Shown: piece by piece, positions 17,066 through 25,605 of the stretch
Position numbering within the stretch: the stretch's first letter is position 1
Layout: each line of letters starts with the position of its first letter
Notes under the pieces: model-generated
What the model was told of the DNA's origin: nothing
What the model saw: only the letters and a program-made list of their open reading frames with translations
Database searches by the model: none
Program-made: the position numbers and the translations under genes
Source: Frigoribacterium sp. PhB160
GTDB lineage: Bacteria > Actinomycetota > Actinomycetes > Actinomycetales > Microbacteriaceae
Length of the DNA: 64,000 nt
Direction of reading: 5' to 3'
Assembly (NCBI RefSeq): GCF_003751785.1
Contig: NZ_RKIE01000002.1
Coordinates: 744,001-808,000 of the forward strand

Positions 17066-19198
17066 TTGGCTCGACCAGGCCAGCGTCACCAGGGCGGCAC
17101 CCGCACCGCCCAGCGCCCCCACCGTCGCCGTGAGGTCGACAACGACGGGCTGATCCCCGTCCTCGCCCGCGCCGTGCGCGAGGTCGAGGCGGCGGCCCAG
17201 CGGGGTCAGGTGAAGCCCTCCAGCCGCACCAAGTTCCAGGTCATCGCCCTGCTCATGCGCGAGGAGCGTGCCCGGGTCAAGGTCGACCAGTCCGTCAGCG
17301 ACTCCGAGCGCGCCGAGCAGATGAAGCGCCTCGACGGCGTCGCGCAGATCCTCGCGAAGACGGCCGCGCGCGACACCTCCCTCATCGCCCTCCTCGGCGA
17401 GGACGCCGTCGTCTCCGAGACGGCCAGGGCGCTGAAGCGCGACATGCAGCTCTCGGCCGGGCTCGAGATCGCCCCGGAGGAGCAGGTCATCGTCCGCGAG
17501 GCCGCGCCCGTGGCGCCCGCCTCCGAGCGTCAGGTCGTCCCGCAGTCGGTCGTGTCGCGGCAGCTCGCGAACCCCTTCCTGCCGCCCGACTTCTCGCTCG
17601 CCGAGGTCGCCCGCGAGGTGCACCCGGTGCGCCTGGCCAACTGGGAGCTCTTCGGGCCCCTCTTCAAGTCGTTCGAGTACGGCGCCGGCGGCGGCCCCGC
17701 CTGCATGCCGCTGCCCGAGCCGACCACGGTCGACGCCCCCGCCGGCGCGACCCTCATGCACCACCAGGCGCAGCTCGTCGAGTCGGCCCGCCAGGGCCAC
17801 CGCACGTACCTGCTCGCCGACGAGCCCGGCCTCGGCAAGACGGCCCAGTCGCTGCTCGCCGCCCAGGCCGCGGGCGCCTACCCGCTGCTCGTTGTCGTGC
17901 CGAACGTCGTCAAGACCAACTGGGCCCGCGAGGTGCAGCTCTGGACCCCGACGCGCAGCGCCACCGTGATCCACGGCGACGGCGACACCCTCGACGCCTT
18001 CGCCGACGTCGTCATCGTCAACTACGAGGTGCTCGACCGCCACGTCGGCTGGCTCGGCGACCTCGGCTTCAAGGGCATGATCGTCGACGAGGCGCACTTC
18101 ATCAAGAACAAGGAGTCGCAGCGCTCGCGCCACGTGCTCCAGCTCTCGGAGCGGATCCGCGCCCGCACGGCGCACCCGCTGCTCATGGCCCTCACCGGCA
18201 CGCCCCTGATCAACGACATCGAGGACTTCCGGGCGATCTGGGAGTTCCTCGGCTGGATCGGCGACAAGAAGCCCGCCGCCGAGCTCATGGAGCAGCTGGA
18301 GGAGGCGGGCCTCACGCCGGCCGACCCGGGCTTCTTCCCGTCCGCCCGCGAGATCGTCATCGACCTCGGCATCGTCCGGCGTCGCAAGGTCGACGTGGCC
18401 GCCGACATCCCGGCCCGCCGCATCGCCGACCTGCCCGTCGAGCTCGACGACGAGGCCGGCCGGTCGATCCGCGAGGCCGAGCGCGAGCTGGCGCGCCGTC
18501 TCGTCAGCCGGTACCGGTCCGCCCTCGCGGCCCGCGCCTCCGGCGTCCGGGTCGAGGGGATCGACCACGACCTCGTCCGCCAGGTCGCGAAGTGGGAGCT
18601 GGAGGACACCACCACCGCGAAGAACGGCGAGAACGTCTTCAGCATGGTGCGGCGCATCGGCCAGGCCAAGGCCGGCCTCGCCGCCGACTACACCGCGCAG
18701 CTCGCCCGCAACGTCGGCAAGGTCGTCTTCTTCGCCAAGCACATCGACGTCATGGACACCGCCGAGCAGACCTTCGCCAAGCGCGGCATCAAGTACTCGT
18801 CGATCCGCGGCGACCAGACGCCGGCGGTGCGCCAGCGCCAGATCGACGCGTTCGTGAACGACCCCGAGGTCGAGGTCGTCGTCTGCTCGCTCACCGCGGC
18901 GGGCGTGGGGCTCAACCTGCAGGTCGCGTCGAACGTGGTTCTCGCCGAGCTCTCGTGGACCGACGCCGAGCAGACCCAGGCCATCGACCGCGTGCACCGC
19001 ATCGGCCAGGAGGAGCCCGTCACCGCGTGGCGCGTCATCGCCGCCCAGACGATCGACACCAAGATCGCCGAGCTCATCGACAGCAAGGCGGGCCTCGCGG
19101 CGCGGGCCCTCGACGGCGACGACAGCGACGTGGTCGACTCGGCCGACATCCAGCTGAGCGCGCTCGTGTCGCTGCTGACGGAGGCGCTCGAGGCGTAG
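17066..19198 (+). CDS. SNF2-family DEAD/DEAH-box helicase
   Basis: 710-residue Swi2/Snf2 ATPase predicted to move along double-stranded DNA and remodel DNA-protein complexes. About 200 N-terminal residues without a known fold precede the motor. Walker A is ADEPGLGKTAQS (about 252-262), motif II is VDEAHFIKNK (about 340), and motif III is LMALTGTPL. In the second lobe, motifs V and VI are VGLNLQVASNVV and QAIDRVHRIGQ (about 637). The likely start is TTG at 17066, because GAGGAGGAGGAG sits at 17052-17063 and the protein reads MARPGQRHQGG from there. TTG is an unusual start in this window. Confidence 0.9.
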   Translation: MARPGQRHQGGTRTAQRPHRRREVDNDGLIPVLARAVREVEAAAQRGQVKPSSRTKFQVIALLMREERARVKVDQSVSDSERAEQMKRLDGVAQILAKTAARDTSLIALLGEDAVVSETARALKRDMQLSAGLEIAPEEQVIVREAAPVAPASERQVVPQSVVSRQLANPFLPPDFSLAEVAREVHPVRLANWELFGPLFKSFEYGAGGGPACMPLPEPTTVDAPAGATLMHHQAQLVESARQGHRTYLLADEPGLGKTAQSLLAAQAAGAYPLLVVVPNVVKTNWAREVQLWTPTRSATVIHGDGDTLDAFADVVIVNYEVLDRHVGWLGDLGFKGMIVDEAHFIKNKESQRSRHVLQLSERIRARTAHPLLMALTGTPLINDIEDFRAIWEFLGWIGDKKPAAELMEQLEEAGLTPADPGFFPSAREIVIDLGIVRRRKVDVAADIPARRIADLPVELDDEAGRSIREAERELARRLVSRYRSALAARASGVRVEGIDHDLVRQVAKWELEDTTTAKNGENVFSMVRRIGQAKAGLAADYTAQLARNVGKVVFFAKHIDVMDTAEQTFAKRGIKYSSIRGDQTPAVRQRQIDAFVNDPEVEVVVCSLTAAGVGLNLQVASNVVLAELSWTDAEQTQAIDRVHRIGQEEPVTAWRVIAAQTIDTKIAELIDSKAGLAARALDGDDSDVVDSADIQLSALVSLLTEALEA

Positions 19199-19328
19199 CC
19201 GCGCGGGCGGGCGGGCGGGCTGCGCGGCGGGCGGTGTCTGTCCGTCGCGCGCAGTTCGCCGGCGGGGAGGAGGCGCCTCCCAGTCGCCCCGAGTTGTGTG
19301 GGCGGACCACCGAACGAAGGAGCACCCC

Positions 19329-19724
19329 GTGCCCGAGATCAACGGCTACGCCCACGTCGCCATCACCGTCTCCGACCTGGACGCGAGCCTCGCGTTCTAC
19401 GAGAAGCTGTTCGGCGCGGGCCCCGTCGGCCGCATCGAGCTCGACGGCCTCGACCGGCGCTTGTTCTCGGTCGGCAACGGACAGATCCTCGGCGTCACCG
19501 CCTACACGGAGGGCAAGGCCGTCGCCTTCGACCCGACGGTGCCCGGCCTCGACCACATCGGCTTCGCCGTGAGCGACCGCGACGCCGTCGTCGCGTGGCA
19601 GGAGCACGCCTCCGCGGCCGGCATCGACTCCGACCTCGAGGAGCCCGACTTCGGCACAACCCTCATGGTCAAGGACCCCGACGGCAACCAGATCGAGTTC
19701 TTCGCCGCGGCCCCCCAGAGCTGA
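19329..19724 (+). CDS. VOC-superfamily (glyoxalase/bleomycin-resistance-like) protein
   Basis: 131 residues with two beta-alpha-beta-beta-beta repeats. The first is YAHVAITVSDLDASLAFYEKLFG, and the second starts at DHIGFAVSDRDAVVAWQEH and ends with the family closing motif DPDGNQIEFF. Metal ligands are probably His10, His near 78 and the last Glu. The substrate is unknown. GTG at 19329 is preceded by AAGGAG at normal distance. It is followed by a 50-base inverted repeat shared with the convergent mycoredoxin gene. Confidence 0.85.
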   Translation: MPEINGYAHVAITVSDLDASLAFYEKLFGAGPVGRIELDGLDRRLFSVGNGQILGVTAYTEGKAVAFDPTVPGLDHIGFAVSDRDAVVAWQEHASAAGIDSDLEEPDFGTTLMVKDPDGNQIEFFAAAPQS

Positions 19725-19740
19725 GGTCTCGGCCCCGCGT

Positions 19741-19790
19741 CGAGAGAGGGCCGGTGCCCGACGGATCCGTCGGGCACCGGCCCTCCCTCG
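19741..19790. terminator. 50-base near-perfect inverted repeat, bidirectional terminator
   Basis: Twenty-five bases on each side of the centre (between 19765 and 19766) pair with a single mismatch, between the convergent VOC and mycoredoxin genes. As RNA it folds in both directions, with no T-run. It is the longest hairpin in the window. Confidence 0.85.
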
Positions 19791-19822
19791 ATCCCCGCGA
19801 GCGGGGCGCCTGCGGCCGCGGC

Positions 19823-20095
19823 CTACAGGCCGAGCTTCGCCTGCACGTCGGCGAGCGACGGGTTCGTCGCGGTCGACCCGTCGGGGAAGATCACGGTCGG
19901 CACCGTCTGGTTGCCGCCGTTGACGCTCTCGACGATCTCGGCGGTGCCGGCGACCTCCTCGATGTTGACCTCGGTGAAGCCGATGCCCTGCTTGCCGAGC
20001 TGCTGCTTGAGGCGGGCGCAGTAGCCGCACCACGACGTGCTGAACATCGTGATGGTGCCGGCTTCGGGGACGTAGGAGGTGGCGGTGTCGGTCAT
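19823..20095 (-). CDS. Mycoredoxin-type glutaredoxin
   Basis: 90-residue thioredoxin-fold protein with redox motif WCGYC (C23, C26), the signature of actinobacterial mycoredoxins that reduce mycothiol-protein mixed disulfides, followed by the cis-Pro loop in TVPTVIF. Cytosolic, single domain, normal length. The ATG at 20095 follows TAGCCT by six bases, so the message should be leaderless. It is divergent from the PoxB-type gene. Confidence 0.9.
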   Translation of the reverse strand: MTDTATSYVPEAGTITMFSTSWCGYCARLKQQLGKQGIGFTEVNIEEVAGTAEIVESVNGGNQTVPTVIFPDGSTATNPSLADVQAKLGL

Positions 20096-20101
20096 CGCCC
20101 C

Positions 20102-20107
20102 AGGCTA
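20102..20107 (-). promoter_or_regulatory. -10 box TAGCCT, leaderless start of mycoredoxin
   Basis: Six bases before the ATG at 20095. Confidence 0.6.
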
Positions 20108-20235
20108 GGCCCGGGCAGCCGTGAGGGCCGGGGGAGTTGGCTGGGAGCCACGAGCGCAGGAGGCGCGGGGGCACCACGCCGGCCGTCGCCCGCCCCCAGA
20201 TCGCGCACCACCACCCGCAGCACCAGGAGGACCCC

Positions 20236-21993
20236 GTGGCAGACACCGTCGCCGACCAGATCATCGCCCAGCTCGTCGCCGCGGGGGTGCGGCGCATCTA
20301 CGGCATCGTCGGCGACAGCCTCAACCCGATCGTCGACGCGGTGCGTCGCACCGGAGGGTCCGAGAAGGGCGGGATCGACTGGATCCACGTCCGCAACGAG
20401 GAGGCCGCGGCGTTCATGGCGTCGGGCGACGCCCAGATGAGCGGCGAGCTCGCCGTCTGCGCCGGCTCGTGCGGACCCGGCAACCTGCACCTCATCAACG
20501 GGCTCTACGACGCCCACCGCAGCCGCGCCAAGGTGCTCGCCATCGCGAGCCACATCCCGAGCGCCATGATCGGCTCCGACTACTTCCAGGAGACCCACCC
20601 CGACCGGCTCTTCGTCGAGTGCTCGGGGTACTCCGAGATGGTCTCGACCGCCGTGCAGTCGCCGTCGGTCGTCGCGTCCGCCATCCGCCACACGATGGCC
20701 GGCCACGGCGTCAGCGTCGTCACGCTGCCGGGCGACGTCGCCGAGCTCGACGCCGAGGGCGCCACGCCCCCGTTCCTCACGACCCGCGCGCCCGAGCTCG
20801 TCCCCGCGCAGGAGGACGTCCAGGCGCTCGCCGACGCGATCAACGCCGCCGGCACCGTCGCGTTCTTCGTCGGCGAGGGCGGTCGCGGGGCGCACGACGA
20901 GATCATCGAGCTCGCCGGCCGCATCGGCGCCCCGATCGGGCACAGCCTCCGGGGCAAGGACGTCATCCAGCACGACAACCCCTACGACGTCGGCATGACG
21001 GGCCTCCTGGGCTACGGCGCGGCCCACGCGGGCATCCACGACGCCGATCTGCTGGTGCTCCTCGGCACCGACTTCCCGTACCCGCAGTTCCTGCCCGACG
21101 GCGACGAGGTGACGATCGCGCAGGTCGACGTCGAGGCCGCGGTCATCGGGCGCCGTGCGACGGTGCACGTGCCGGTGCACGGCGCGGTGCTGCCGACGCT
21201 CCGCCTCCTCGCCCCGCTGGTGGAGGCCAAGAAGAGCCGCCGCTTCCTCGACAAGATGCTCAAGAAGCACGAGAAGCTCATGACCGGCGTCGTCGGGGCC
21301 TACACGAAGAAGGCCGAGAAGCTGACGCCGATCCACCCGGAGTACGCGGCCTCGATCCTCGACGAGGTCGCGGCGGACGACGCGATCTTCACCGCCGACA
21401 CGGGCATGGCGAACGTGTGGGCGGCCCGCTACGTCACGCCCACCGCCGGGCGTCGCGTCTTCGGCTCGTACCTGCACGGCTCGATGGCGAACGCGCTGCC
21501 GCACGCCCTCGGGGCGCAGCTCGCGTTCCCGGGGCGCCAGGTCGTCTCGATGTCGGGCGACGGCGGCCTCTCGATGCTGATGGGCGAGCTCGTCACCGCG
21601 AAGATGTACGAGATCCCGGTCAAGATCGTCGTCTTCAACAACTCGACGCTGGGCCTCGTCAAGCTCGAGATGCTCGTCGACGGCTACCCCGACTTCGGCG
21701 TCGACGTGCCCTACGTCGACTACGCCGCGGTCGCCCGCTCGATCGGCATCCACGCCGTGCACGTCGACCAGCCGGGCGAGCTCCGTGACGGCTTCGAGGC
21801 CGTCTTCGAGCACGACGGGCCGGCGCTCATCGACATCGCGACCGACCCCCAGGCGCTGTCGTTGCCGCCCGCCATCACGGGGGCCCAGGTCAAGGGCTTC
21901 TCGCTCGCCATGTCGAAGGTCGTCATGAACGGCGGCGCGGGCGAGGTCGTCTCGATGGCCCGCTCGAACCTGCGCAACGTGCCCCGCCCGTAG
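20236..21993 (+). CDS. poxB: Pyruvate dehydrogenase (quinone)/pyruvate oxidase-type TPP enzyme
   Basis: 585-residue thiamine-diphosphate, FAD-type enzyme, probably converting pyruvate to acetate while reducing the quinone pool at the membrane. The N-terminal domain has GVRRIYGIVGDSLNPIVDA and the activating Glu in VRNEEAAAF (about 54-56). The central domain includes FFVGEGGRGAHDEIIELAGR. The C-terminal TPP site is GDGGLSMLMGELVTAKM with the paired Asn in FNNSTLG. Length and SYLHGSMANALPHALGAQ match PoxB rather than acetolactate synthase. GTG at 20236 has AGGAGG five bases upstream. A motif-paired terminator follows. Confidence 0.88.
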   Translation: MADTVADQIIAQLVAAGVRRIYGIVGDSLNPIVDAVRRTGGSEKGGIDWIHVRNEEAAAFMASGDAQMSGELAVCAGSCGPGNLHLINGLYDAHRSRAKVLAIASHIPSAMIGSDYFQETHPDRLFVECSGYSEMVSTAVQSPSVVASAIRHTMAGHGVSVVTLPGDVAELDAEGATPPFLTTRAPELVPAQEDVQALADAINAAGTVAFFVGEGGRGAHDEIIELAGRIGAPIGHSLRGKDVIQHDNPYDVGMTGLLGYGAAHAGIHDADLLVLLGTDFPYPQFLPDGDEVTIAQVDVEAAVIGRRATVHVPVHGAVLPTLRLLAPLVEAKKSRRFLDKMLKKHEKLMTGVVGAYTKKAEKLTPIHPEYAASILDEVAADDAIFTADTGMANVWAARYVTPTAGRRVFGSYLHGSMANALPHALGAQLAFPGRQVVSMSGDGGLSMLMGELVTAKMYEIPVKIVVFNNSTLGLVKLEMLVDGYPDFGVDVPYVDYAAVARSIGIHAVHVDQPGELRDGFEAVFEHDGPALIDIATDPQALSLPPAITGAQVKGFSLAMSKVVMNGGAGEVVSMARSNLRNVPRP

Positions 21994-22021
21994 GGCCGGG
22001 CCCCGCGGCGGGGGAGCCGAG

Positions 22022-22070
22022 CGCAGGAGGCGCGGGGCCGGTCCCGGGGACCGGCACCGCGCCTCCTGCG
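22022..22070. terminator. Hairpin built on an inverted pair of the dispersed motif
   Basis: Outer 14-base stem (22022-22035 with 22057-22070) carries GGAGGCGCGG on one arm and its complement on the other. An inner nine-base stem (22037-22045 with 22047-22055) nearly closes the loop. It separates the convergent poxB and maltokinase genes. Confidence 0.85.
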
Positions 22071-22074
22071 TCGG

Positions 22075-23469
22075 TCAGTCGTCCTCGGGCGAGGCCGTGG
22101 TCGAGCCCGGCGCGACGGCGGGAGCCGCGCCCGATCGCGCGACGAGCCGACGGACGGCGGCGATCGGGATGTCGATCCAGTCAGGTCGGTTGCGGCTCTC
22201 GTAGATCGCCTCGTACACGGCCTTGTCGATCTCGAACGCGTCGAGCAGCGCGCGCTCGGCCCGGACGTCGACGCCGGACGACGCGACGTACCCGTCGACG
22301 AACGCGACCCGCGCGTCGTGCGCCCACGCCGCCGCGTCGACGCTCGGCACCTGCTGGGCGAGCGACCCCGCGACGTAGTCGAACGAGCGGAGCATGCCCG
22401 CGATGTCGCGGAGCGGCACGTCGGCGCGCGACCGCTCGGGCATCGGCCGCAGGGGCTCGCCCTCGAAGTCGAGCAGGGTCCAGCCGCGACCGGGCGCCTG
22501 GAGGGCCTGGCCGAGGTGCAGGTCGCCGTGGATGCGCTGCAGGCGCGGCCAGCGGAGGGCCGCCGCCCGGTCGTAGACGGCCAGCACGGCCGCCTCGTGC
22601 TCGGCGATCTCGGGCACCTCGCGGGCCGCCGTCGTGATGCGGCGGCGCATGCTGACGAGCGCCGCGGCGACCGTGTCGTCGTCCGACTCGACGGTGCCGA
22701 GCTGCTCGGCGAGGGTGGCGTGCACCTCGGCGACGGCGACGCCGAGGTCGCGCGCCTCGGTCGTGAAGTCGCGGTGCTCGCCGGCGGCGTCCAGGGCGAC
22801 GCGCCACGCGTCCTCCGCCCCGGCGAGGAACTGCTGCGAGAAGGCGAGGTGCCCGCTGGCCGTGCCGTGGTCGCGACCCGGGTCGGGCCAGTTGCCGTGC
22901 AGCGACCCGAAGGTGGTGGGCACGCGCGTCGACCCGCCCTGCGTGAGGGCGGCCTGCGTCGTGACGTCGGGGTTGTCGCCGTGGTGCAGCACGCGGAACA
23001 CCTTCGCGATGGCGTGCTCGACCGGACCGCCCTCGACGTCGAAGATGATCGAGGTGTTCGACTGCTCGCCCGACAGCACGCGCGAGCGGCGCACCGTGCC
23101 GGCGGGGACGAGCTCGGTGCCGTCGACGACGACGTCCGAGCCGTCGACGTGGACCGAGCCCGCCATGAGCCCGAAGAGGTACCTCGCGTAGGCGGGGTCG
23201 TGCGGGGCGTCGTAGAGGTAGAGGTCGTCGGCCGAGCCGATGAACGCGTGGTCGCCGCCCGGCAGGGGCGACCGGCGCGCGACGACCGGCACCTGGTAGA
23301 GCACGGGCAGGTCCGGCGCCTCGTCGATGACGAGGAGGGTGACGGCGAGCACGCCGTCCAGGTCGGCCTCGAAGGAGCCGATCACGCGGATCTGGGGGGT
23401 GCGGCCCTTGGTGGCGTACCAGCGCTGACGCGCCATCCAACCAGCAAGGCTCGGGGCGACGTCGCTCAT
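22075..23469 (-). CDS. mak: Maltokinase
   Basis: 464-residue kinase that uses ATP to make maltose-1-phosphate for GlgE-dependent alpha-glucan synthesis (known role in actinobacteria). The maltokinase-type N-cap begins GWMARQRWYATKGRTPQIRV. The catalytic loop is RIHGDLHLGQAL, the metal site is LLDFEGEPLRPMPER, and the C-lobe ends VYEAIYESRNRPDWIDIP. In many relatives mak is fused or adjacent to treS or glgE; here it stands alone between convergent and divergent neighbours. TACGCT six bases upstream of the ATG predicts a leaderless message. Confidence 0.9.
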   Translation of the reverse strand: MSDVAPSLAGWMARQRWYATKGRTPQIRVIGSFEADLDGVLAVTLLVIDEAPDLPVLYQVPVVARRSPLPGGDHAFIGSADDLYLYDAPHDPAYARYLFGLMAGSVHVDGSDVVVDGTELVPAGTVRRSRVLSGEQSNTSIIFDVEGGPVEHAIAKVFRVLHHGDNPDVTTQAALTQGGSTRVPTTFGSLHGNWPDPGRDHGTASGHLAFSQQFLAGAEDAWRVALDAAGEHRDFTTEARDLGVAVAEVHATLAEQLGTVESDDDTVAAALVSMRRRITTAAREVPEIAEHEAAVLAVYDRAAALRWPRLQRIHGDLHLGQALQAPGRGWTLLDFEGEPLRPMPERSRADVPLRDIAGMLRSFDYVAGSLAQQVPSVDAAAWAHDARVAFVDGYVASSGVDVRAERALLDAFEIDKAVYEAIYESRNRPDWIDIPIAAVRRLVARSGAAPAVAPGSTTASPEDD

Positions 23470-23475
23470 CCTCGC

Positions 23476-23481
23476 AGCGTA
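23476..23481 (-). promoter_or_regulatory. -10 box TACGCT, leaderless start of mak
   Basis: Six bases before the ATG at 23469. Confidence 0.6.
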
Positions 23482-23591
23482 CGCCGCGGGCGTCGGCGGC
23501 GGCCCCCGGGGTGCGGCTCTCCGGCCCGCGGCGGGCTCCGCGGTGGGCGAACCGCCGACCGGCCCGTCCCGCGGCCGACTATCAAGGACTC

Positions 23592-24269
23592 ATGAGCCCC
23601 GCCGAGCAGACCGAGATCGAGCGCAAGTACGACGTCGACGAGACCGCGGTCGTCCCCGACCTCGTCGGCACGACGCCCCGCGACCCGAGCGCCGGAGGCG
23701 CGGGTCGAGACCTGCGCGTCGCCCGCGTCGACGTCGACCCGCCCGCGCACCTCGCCGCCACGTACCACGACGCCCCGGGTCGTCCGCTCCTCGGCGGTCG
23801 GGTCACCCTCCGCCGCCGCACCGGCGGGCACGACGCCGGCTGGCACCTCAAGCTGCCGCCGACCGGCGCGGGGGCCGGGCGCCGCGAGGTGCACGCCCCG
23901 CTCGGCGAGGCCGGCGACGGCGTCCCGGCCGAGCTGCTCGAGCGGGTCGCCGACCGGCTCGACGGGCGCGACGTCGCTCCCGTGCTCGTCCTCGAGACGA
24001 CGCGCACCGCGCACCGCCTCCGCGCGGCCGACGGCACCGAGCTGGCCGAGCTGGCCGACGACGCCGTCTCGGCGAGCGAGCCCGAGACCGGCACGCGCCG
24101 GTCGTGGCGCGAGTGGGAGGTCGAGCTGGCCCCGGGGCTCGACGGCGTCGACGGCGACGCGTTGCTCGAGGCGGTGGAGGCCGTGCTGCGCAGTGCCGGC
24201 GCCGTGCCGTCGAGCTCGCGCTCGAAGCTCGCCCGCGGGCTCGGCGAGGAACCGCTGCCGGGCGCCTGA
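23592..24269 (+). CDS. CYTH domain protein (triphosphate tunnel metalloenzyme-like)
   Basis: 225 residues. The CYTH signature ExExK is seen in TEIERKY (residues 8-12). It is followed by the strand pattern of a triphosphate tunnel: TYHDAPGRPLL, VTLRRRTGGHDAGWHLKLP, SWREWEVELA and a closing SKLARGLG. Such enzymes bind triphosphate compounds with Mg; the physiological substrate is unknown. TATCAA six bases before the ATG is a one-mismatch leaderless -10. It converges with the unknown gene at 24343. Confidence 0.88.
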   Translation: MSPAEQTEIERKYDVDETAVVPDLVGTTPRDPSAGGAGRDLRVARVDVDPPAHLAATYHDAPGRPLLGGRVTLRRRTGGHDAGWHLKLPPTGAGAGRREVHAPLGEAGDGVPAELLERVADRLDGRDVAPVLVLETTRTAHRLRAADGTELAELADDAVSASEPETGTRRSWREWEVELAPGLDGVDGDALLEAVEAVLRSAGAVPSSSRSKLARGLGEEPLPGA

Positions 24270-24319
24270 CCCGTCGCGCCGTCGGGCCGTCGGGCGTCGG
24301 ACCCGGTGCCCGGTGCCGT

Positions 24320-24337
24320 GTGCCGGACGTCCGGCAC
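24320..24337. terminator. 18-base perfect palindrome between convergent genes
   Basis: GTGCCGGAC followed directly by its complement, in the 73-base gap between the CYTH and unknown genes. The surrounding CCGGTGCC repeats allow alternative folds. Confidence 0.6.
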
Positions 24338-24342
24338 CCGGC

Positions 24343-24936
24343 CTAGAACTGCACGACGCCCGGCACGACCTGACGGACGACGCCGTCGTCCCCGACCTCG
24401 CCGAAGAAGTAGACCGCGCCGTGCGACAGGGGCCGCTCCTCGGCGAAGCCCTCGGGCCAGCCGTCGTCGTCGACCTCGAAGAGGTACGTGAGCCCGTGCC
24501 GCACGACGGGGAGGGCGTCGAGCGGTTGCTGCAGGACCAGGTCGGGCGCGCCTCCGGCCCGCACCAGGGCGGTCGCGCCGCGGGGGGCGTCGACCTCGGC
24601 CGCGACGACGAGGGCGGCCTCGCCCAGCGACGGGAGCGCGGCGTCGACGGCGTCGCCGCGGGGAGACGGCTCGTGCAGCACGGCGCGGAGCCCGATCTCG
24701 GGCCAGTCGCTCTCGTCGCCGTACACGCTGAAGCCGCAGCGGACGAAGATCGAGCACTCGCGGTCGCCGAGCCACGGCACGTCGACGGGCGAGAGGGTCA
24801 GCAGGTAGCGGTGGCCTGACAGGAGGTCGTCGCGACCCTCGAGGCAGGCGGGCGGCGCGCCTCCGGCCCGCGACCCCACGGGGGAGGGGCCGGGCGCGAC
24901 GACGAGGCGTCGGTCGGCGAGCACGGGAGCGTCCAC
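24343..24936 (-). CDS. Unknown protein, DUF1963/YwqG-like
   Basis: 197 residues. Not firmly recognised; the run of short beta segments with conserved aromatic residues (YLLTLSPVDVPWLGDREC, GLTYLFEVDDDGWPEGFAEE, GAVYFFGEVGDDGVV) recalls YwqG/DUF1963 proteins, whose role is unknown. It is cytosolic, with no transmembrane segment. It starts with GTG at 24936, six bases after TACGAT. A downstream DUF1697 gene lies on the same strand just before its promoter. Confidence 0.6.
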   Translation of the reverse strand: MDAPVLADRRLVVAPGPSPVGSRAGGAPPACLEGRDDLLSGHRYLLTLSPVDVPWLGDRECSIFVRCGFSVYGDESDWPEIGLRAVLHEPSPRGDAVDAALPSLGEAALVVAAEVDAPRGATALVRAGGAPDLVLQQPLDALPVVRHGLTYLFEVDDDGWPEGFAEERPLSHGAVYFFGEVGDDGVVRQVVPGVVQF

Positions 24937-24942
24937 GGGGTC

Positions 24943-24948
24943 ATCGTA
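24943..24948 (-). promoter_or_regulatory. -10 box TACGAT, leaderless GTG start
   Basis: Six bases before the GTG at 24936. Confidence 0.6.
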
Positions 24949-24978
24949 GGGGCAGACGCGTCGCCCGCGACTCCCGCG

Positions 24979-25584
24979 TCAGGCCCTCGACACGGCCCGT
25001 CGTTCGAGCACGTCGACGATCTTCTGCACCGTCGCCCCGTTGCGGGCCGTCACGGGCACGGGCAGCGTCCGCCACCAGGCCGCGGGCACCCGGGAGGCGA
25101 GCACGCCGTCGGGCAGCCACTGGTAGATCGCGTCGGGCGTCACGACGAGCTGTTCGTCGCCGAGGTCGACGTCGGGAGGCGCGACGCCGGCCAGCGCACC
25201 GCTCACCTGCGCGAAGGCCGTCGACCGCAGCTTCGGCGGTCGCCCCTCCCGGCGCAGGGGGTCGGCCGCGGCGAGGCGGACGAACTCGGCGCCGGCGAGG
25301 ACGACGACGGCGGCGTCGACCCCGCTGACGCGGAGCACCGCCGCCCGGAGGGCCGCGACGTCGTCGGGCCCGACCGGGCCGTCGGTCGTCGCGACGAGGT
25401 TGCCGCTGTTGAGCAGCGTCGCGGGGTCGCGCCAGCCGAGGGTCGCCGCGGTCGCCCGCAGCTCGGCCATCGGCAGGCGCTTGGCCGTGCCCACGTTGAC
25501 GCCGCGCCAGAGGGCGACGTGGTCGACGCCGCGCCCGACCTCAGCGCCGCGCACGCCAGCCCCGCCCACGCCAGCTCCGGCCAC
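24979..25584 (-). CDS. DUF1697 family protein
   Basis: Up to 201 residues. The family core is clear: LWRGVNVGTAKRLPMAELRA, then TLLNSGNLVATT, then PDAIYQWLPDGV, ending NGATVQKIVDVLE. Function is unknown. The start is uncertain: GTG at 25584 lies 21 bases after the ptrB stop, but the family usually begins right before the RGxN motif, which favours GTG at 25527; the extra N-terminus is a Gly/Val repeat. It is likely co-transcribed with ptrB. Confidence 0.8.
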   Translation of the reverse strand: MAGAGVGGAGVRGAEVGRGVDHVALWRGVNVGTAKRLPMAELRATAATLGWRDPATLLNSGNLVATTDGPVGPDDVAALRAAVLRVSGVDAAVVVLAGAEFVRLAAADPLRREGRPPKLRSTAFAQVSGALAGVAPPDVDLGDEQLVVTPDAIYQWLPDGVLASRVPAAWWRTLPVPVTARNGATVQKIVDVLERRAVSRA

Positions 25585-25605
25585 GACCTCGTCCGCCCGC
25601 GTCGC

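Noticed and set aside
16839-17153. A 104-codon open frame in the helicase leader
   Set aside because: Arg/Pro/Ser composition without periodic conservation; it overlaps the strong ribosome site and start of the helicase in another frame.
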